The notes under the pieces are model-generated. The model saw only the letters and a program-made list of their open reading frames with translations, was not told where the DNA came from and searched no databases. A stretch of DNA of 46,411 nt. It comes from Pseudomonadales bacterium. Lineage in GTDB: Bacteria; Pseudomonadota; Gammaproteobacteria; Pseudomonadales; Azotimanducaceae. The stretch's first letter is position 1. Each line of letters opens with the position of its first letter. Below, piece after piece: positions 42,898 through 46,411 of the stretch. The translations under genes and the position numbers were made by a program. Location: the NCBI GenBank assembly GCA_030749725.1, contig JASMJM010000139.1, forward strand, positions 1 to 46,411, given 5' to 3'.

Positions 42898-44499
42898 ATG
42901 GCTGAGCGCAATAATCTCGTCGTTGCGGATTTCTTTCTGAGCAAAGCGGAATCCATGCCCGATCATCAGATCGTGATTTTTGAGAACGCCGGTGAGAGGG
43001 AAGACGAAACGCGCACCTATCAGCAGCTGTGGCTAAATGCCCAGCGTATTGCAGCAACGATGGTTGCGCGGGGTATGGCCTATGGTGATCGTTTCGCCAT
43101 CCTGATCCGCAACCATCCGGAATTCATCGAAACCCTGATCGCCGCTTCCCTGACGGGCTGTGTCTTTGTGCCGATCGATCCGCGTGTCAAGGGACGCAAA
43201 CTGGCCTACACTCTCAACAATTCCAACAGTAAAGGGGTGATGTGTGCGGACTACAGTGCAGCTGCGGTGCTTGCGATCAGAGATCAGGTCGCCGGTCTGG
43301 AGTGGATCTGGTTGATGGAAACAGGGGAGAGCGGGGCCGAAACCACGCTTGCCGATGTGCCTGGTGGCGAATCCATGGCATCCATCCTGGATGGTCCCCA
43401 GGTCAGCTTCGATAGTCGTCTTGAAGACCCCATGCACCCCGTGCAGATCATCTATACATCCGGCACGACTGGGGATCCTAAAGGGGTGATGATCGCCAAT
43501 ATGCGCCTTGGCGGCGGCACCATGGGAGGCCGTGCGTTGCGCTTTGAACCGGGGGATAAACCCTATACAGGACTGTCCCTCACCCATGGCAATGCCCAGT
43601 CCTTGACGTTCTTCCCGGCCATTGGCATGGACCTGCCCGTGGTAGTCAGCCGAAAATTCACCAAGTCGCGTCTGTGGGACATTACCCGTCAGTACGGTTG
43701 CACGGTATTCAATCTTCTGGGTGGCATGACGACTGCCATCTACAGTGAACCGCTCAAGGAGAACGATGCAGACAACCCGGTTCGTATGGTGTGTGCAGCG
43801 GGCATGCCAGCCAACATCTGGATCAAATTTGAGCAACGCTTCAATCTGAAGGTGCTGGAACTCTATGGTGCGGTGGATGGCTTCGGTCTTCTGGTTAATG
43901 CGCCCGGCGAGGGCCCGATTGGAAGCTTTGGCAGACCAGGACCTAACCTTGAAGTCAAGATCGTCGATGATGATGATAACGAGTGCCCCGCCGGCGAACG
44001 AGGGGAGTTGATCGGTCGCAGCAAGGGCTCGAAAGCGCGCATCGAATATTTTGGAAACAAGGAAGCGTCGCAGAAAAAAACCCGAGGCGGCTGGGTGCGT
44101 TCCGGTGATATCTGCCACATGGATGAAGATGGCTGGTTGTATTTTGACAATCGCAAGGGTGGCGGAATCCGTCACAACGGCGATTTTGTCAGTCCGGCCT
44201 TTGTCGAGCAGGTGATCGCTGAACACGATATGATCAACGATGTCTTTGTCTATGGCGTTCCTGCGGCATCGGGAGCACCTGGCGAGAAAGATGTGGTTGC
44301 CGCCATCGTACCCCGGCAAGCGGGTGAACTGGATACGGCCGCCATCTTCAATTACTGCCACAAGGAAATGGAAGCCAATTTTGTACCCAGCTATCTGCAG
44401 GTGGTGGCTGAAATCCCCAAGACAGCTTCAGAGAAACCCCAGGAGAGATTCTTACTGGAGGCGTTTTCCGTCGATGGGGAGGGAATCTACACCAGTTAG
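42898..44499 (+). CDS. AMP-dependent acyl-CoA synthetase (ANL superfamily)
   Basis: A 533-residue ligase that makes acyl-AMP and then acyl-CoA. It has the P-loop IIYTSGTTGDPKGVM, a YGAVDGFG segment where most family members have YGxTE, the GGWVRSGDICHMDEDGWLYF hinge region, and KTASEKPQERF with the C-terminal Lys. The Asp in place of Glu in the YGxTE motif, and GGGIRHNGD instead of the usual IRRxGEN, set it apart. An AGGAGG site lies 7 bases before the ATG. The TAG stop (44497-44499) is the boundary of a dispersed repeat. It probably activates the acid degraded by the neighbouring thiolase and dehydrogenase. Confidence 0.9.
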   Translation: MAERNNLVVADFFLSKAESMPDHQIVIFENAGEREDETRTYQQLWLNAQRIAATMVARGMAYGDRFAILIRNHPEFIETLIAASLTGCVFVPIDPRVKGRKLAYTLNNSNSKGVMCADYSAAAVLAIRDQVAGLEWIWLMETGESGAETTLADVPGGESMASILDGPQVSFDSRLEDPMHPVQIIYTSGTTGDPKGVMIANMRLGGGTMGGRALRFEPGDKPYTGLSLTHGNAQSLTFFPAIGMDLPVVVSRKFTKSRLWDITRQYGCTVFNLLGGMTTAIYSEPLKENDADNPVRMVCAAGMPANIWIKFEQRFNLKVLELYGAVDGFGLLVNAPGEGPIGSFGRPGPNLEVKIVDDDDNECPAGERGELIGRSKGSKARIEYFGNKEASQKKTRGGWVRSGDICHMDEDGWLYFDNRKGGGIRHNGDFVSPAFVEQVIAEHDMINDVFVYGVPAASGAPGEKDVVAAIVPRQAGELDTAAIFNYCHKEMEANFVPSYLQVVAEIPKTASEKPQERFLLEAFSVDGEGIYTS

Positions 44500-44639
44500 T
44501 ACCCATCCGTATTTAAGGTCCGTGCTTCGGGTGTCCATCCGAATGCGGCCCACTCAAGTTATTGTTTTTACAGCAAACATTTCTACCCTGTCGCATTGAT
44601 TTCGCCAAAAACACCTATTTCTGGATGGACACCAGTTAG
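44496..44639. repeat. TTAG-bounded dispersed repeat, full copy (copy 5)
   Basis: A 144-base element. The left end is TTAGTACCCATCC and the reverse complement of the right end is CTAACTGGTGTCCATCC. The interior has GGTCCGTGCTTCGGGTGTCC, CTCAAGTTATTG, ACAGCAAACA and ACCCTGTCGCATTG, matching copies 1, 3 and 4. It provides the stop codon of the acyl-CoA synthetase and shares its closing TTAG with copy 6. Confidence 0.85.
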
Positions 44640-44786
44640 TTCCTGTCCGGAAACTAAAGTTTCCGTTCCCCTGGGATAGGTCGTGGGTGTTCTTGTCCTA
44701 CTATAGTAGTCTCAAGTGGGCATCAGTCGGTTCGATTATGTGACCTCGACCGTGAAAACAGCTGTTTCCGGACAAGAACCAGTTAG
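44636..44786. repeat. TTAG-bounded inverted-repeat element, different interior (copy 6)
   Basis: A 151-base element. The left end is TAGTTCCTGTCCGGAAAC and the reverse complement of the right end is TGGTTCTTGTCCGGAAAC, 15 of 18 matching, followed by TTAG (44783-44786). The interior is unrelated to copy 5 apart from a CTCAAGTGGG-like block. It is inserted head to tail with copy 5. The gap 44500-44809 therefore contains only these two elements. Confidence 0.8.
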
Positions 44787-44809
44787 AACTGCCATGCTTC
44801 GCAGCCGCG

Positions 44810-46141
44810 TCAATCCACTTCGCGAATAGTCTCGGCTAACATCTCGAACAGCGTGGTAATCTCCTCTTCGGTGATAATGAGTGGTGGCGAGAAGACCATG
44901 GCGTCGCCGATATTGCGGACCCAGAAGCCCTTTTCATAGCACCGTTTCGCTATTTCAGTACCCCTCGCCATGGGTGCGTCCTGCCTAGGTGCCAATTCAA
45001 TTGCACCGATCAATCCCATACAGCGTACATCGATCACGTTGACTTCATCACGCAGTTTCATGGCGGCATCGGTCCAATGCTCGTTCAACTGTAGCGCTCT
45101 TTCGAACAGCCGCTCATCTTCATAGATATCCAGAGTCGCCATTCCGGCCGCGCAGGCAAGAGGGTGTCCGGAATAGGTGTAGCCGTGAAACAATTCAACT
45201 CCGGCGGGGGACTGATTCATAAACAGGTCATAAATCTGGTCGCTGACGAACACAGCCCCCATGGGTACGGTTGCGTTGGTAATCCCCTTTGCCGTGGTGA
45301 TTATGTCAGGCGTGACACCGAACCGCTCGGCGGCACAACTGGCCCCCAGTCTGCCGAAACCGGTAATCACTTCATCGAATATCAGCAGAATGCCGTGTTC
45401 AGTGCAGATCTCCCGCAACCTTTGCAGGTACCCTTGTGGTGGCAGGATTACCCCGCCCGCTCCCGCTACAGGTTCCACGATCACCGCCGCAATGGTTTCA
45501 GCGCCATGCAGTTGCACCAGTCCGGTAAGATCGTCTGCGAGGTGTGCGCCCCACTCAGGCAATCCCCTAGAGAAGGCGTTCTTGTCGATGTTCAAGGTGT
45601 GGGAGATATGATCAACTCCGGGCAGAAGCACGCCAAACTGACGACGATTGTTGACCAGGCCACCCACCGACACGCCACCAAAACCCATGCCGTGATACGC
45701 CTTCTCTCTCCCGACCAGCCGCTGCCTGCCGCCTGCACCATTTAGCTTGTGGTAGGCCAGTGCGATTTTCAGTGCTGTGTCCACCGCTTCCGAACCGGAA
45801 TTGGTGAAAAAGACGTGGTTGAGGGCATCGGGAAAGTGCTTGACCAGACGGTTGGCGAAATTGAATGCGGCGGGATGCCCGGCACTGAAGCTGTGGGCAA
45901 AATCGAGTGATTCGAGCTGTTTGGCGATAGCCTGATTGATATACTCCCGGTAGTGACCCGCATTTACGCACCACAGTCCGGCCGTCGCATCCATGACCTC
46001 ATTGCCGTTGGAGTCGGTGTAATACATCCCCCTGGCCTTGACGAAGAAGCGTGGCGACTGCTTGAAATTTCGGTTGGAAGAGAAGGGCATCCAGTAGGCA
46101 TCCAGGGACTCCGGTATCAGGTTGTGGTCGATATTCGTCAT
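44810..46141 (-). CDS. class III aminotransferase (omega-amino acid:pyruvate type)
   Basis: A 443-residue PLP-dependent transaminase, similar in layout to beta-alanine:pyruvate aminotransferases. It shows YWMPFSSNRNFKQSPRFFVK at the N-terminus, DATAGLWCVNAGHYREYI, FTNSGSEAVDTALKIALAYH for phosphate binding, KAYHGMGFGGVSVGG, IVEPVAGAGGVILPPQGYL, LIFDEVITGFGRLG with the pyridine-contacting Asp, and DIITTAKGITNATVPMG with the Schiff-base Lys. It moves amino groups between omega-amino acids or amines and pyruvate in the cytosol. A GGAA site lies upstream of the start. The HAD phosphatase gene precedes it by 63 bases on the same strand. Confidence 0.92.
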   Translation of the reverse strand: MTNIDHNLIPESLDAYWMPFSSNRNFKQSPRFFVKARGMYYTDSNGNEVMDATAGLWCVNAGHYREYINQAIAKQLESLDFAHSFSAGHPAAFNFANRLVKHFPDALNHVFFTNSGSEAVDTALKIALAYHKLNGAGGRQRLVGREKAYHGMGFGGVSVGGLVNNRRQFGVLLPGVDHISHTLNIDKNAFSRGLPEWGAHLADDLTGLVQLHGAETIAAVIVEPVAGAGGVILPPQGYLQRLREICTEHGILLIFDEVITGFGRLGASCAAERFGVTPDIITTAKGITNATVPMGAVFVSDQIYDLFMNQSPAGVELFHGYTYSGHPLACAAGMATLDIYEDERLFERALQLNEHWTDAAMKLRDEVNVIDVRCMGLIGAIELAPRQDAPMARGTEIAKRCYEKGFWVRNIGDAMVFSPPLIITEEEITTLFEMLAETIREVD

Positions 46142-46204
46142 AGTCGTATTTCCATCTGTTTAACGAGTTTTCTGCAGCCGAGCGAAGTACATTCGGCCAT
46201 CTAA

Positions 46205-46411
46205 CTAAAACAGCCGCAATAAATCCAATGGCCGATGTATCGTGCAGGAAGCTCCGGCCGTCACCAGCTCCCGTTCTGACCTGAATCCCCACAGTGCGCC
46301 TGCGGGATACATGCCGGCTGCCAACGCCGTCGCCATGTCCACCTCACTATCCCCCAGAAATATGATTTCGCGGGGAGCGAGTCTTAGATGGTCAGCCACC
46401 ATCAGTGCACC
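46205..46411 (-). CDS. C-terminal part of a HAD-family hydrolase (phosphoglycolate-phosphatase-like)
   Basis: The frame is open to the window edge; 68 residues of the C-terminus are present. The motif IIFLGDSEVDMATALAAGM is HAD motif IV with its two metal-binding Asp, and GALWGFRSERELVTAGA is typical of the phosphoglycolate phosphatase (Gph) group, with a final HRPLDLLRLF. The N-terminal part with the catalytic DxD motif lies outside the window. The substrate cannot be assigned. Confidence 0.82.
   Translation of the reverse strand, partial: GALMVADHLRLAPREIIFLGDSEVDMATALAAGMYPAGALWGFRSERELVTAGASCTIHRPLDLLRLF

Noticed and set aside
43033-44361. A 442-codon open frame on the minus strand
   Set aside because: It is antisense to the acyl-CoA synthetase, with no homology and no ribosome site. 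It is a by-product of the codon bias of the real gene.
1-46411. tRNA, rRNA, CRISPR arrays, integrases and transposase genes
   Set aside because: I looked for these on both strands and found no supporting sequence. The repeats present are non-coding.

Overview
The window looks like a stretch of gammaproteobacterial chromosome, probably from a free-living or symbiotic sulfur-oxidiser-like lineage; the genus is a guess. The evidence is a Vibrio-type second TonB system, a gammaproteobacterial-type glutathione reductase, a MetA that is colinear with the E. coli enzyme, AGCS and TTT transporters, a C39-type ABC exporter, and many short dispersed repeats between genes. Coding density is high. I found no rRNA, tRNA, CRISPR array, integrase or prophage.

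Layout. 1-4.5 kb: the end of an unknown gene, a divergent LeuB-type dehydrogenase and a DUF1343/NamZ-type protein on the minus strand, then gor on the plus strand. 4.3-5.9 kb: a secreted metallophosphatase flanked by TTAG-bounded repeats. 5.9-11.4 kb: a plus-strand run of sodium:alanine symporter, SDR and M16C (PreP-like) peptidase. 11.9-17.0 kb: a complete energising operon with a DUF3450 protein, a TtpC-like long ExbB, ExbB, ExbD, TonB and a TPR protein, ending stop-on-stop against rsgA. 18.4-24.6 kb: a minus-strand block with the three-component tricarboxylate transporter TctCBA, an SMP-30 lactonase, an RDD membrane protein and phosphoserine aminotransferase. 24.7-27.0 kb: a candidate 36-residue small protein, a VOC protein, an NTT-like transporter and a GNAT. 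27.2-31.7 kb: a minus-strand export operon with a C39 peptidase ABC transporter, an HlyD-type adaptor and an LpxL-like acyltransferase. 32.1-36.2 kb: an RND adaptor and an RND permease that appears to have lost TM8-TM11. 36.2-38 kb: an AEC carrier and a small lipoprotein with a disabled HExxH-like motif. 38.1-44.5 kb: an acyl-CoA catabolic cluster (acyl-CoA dehydrogenase, SDR, thiolase, acyl-CoA synthetase) interrupted by an oppositely oriented metA. 44.8-46.4 kb: a class III aminotransferase and the end of a HAD hydrolase.

The main findings are regulatory and structural. The metA leader reads as a SAM-II (SAM_alpha) riboswitch with its own promoter. A 7-bp antiterminator competes with both the aptamer and an intrinsic terminator, giving a full mechanism for repression by SAM. 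A family of roughly 70-150 bp, TTAG/CTAA-bounded inverted-repeat elements is inserted at least six times and repeatedly supplies the stop codon or the region just upstream of the start codon of its neighbours. A separate perfect 29-bp hairpin supplies the stop codon of metA. The export operon with its acyltransferase is the best candidate here for an undescribed peptide-export or lipidation system, although I could not find a precursor peptide.
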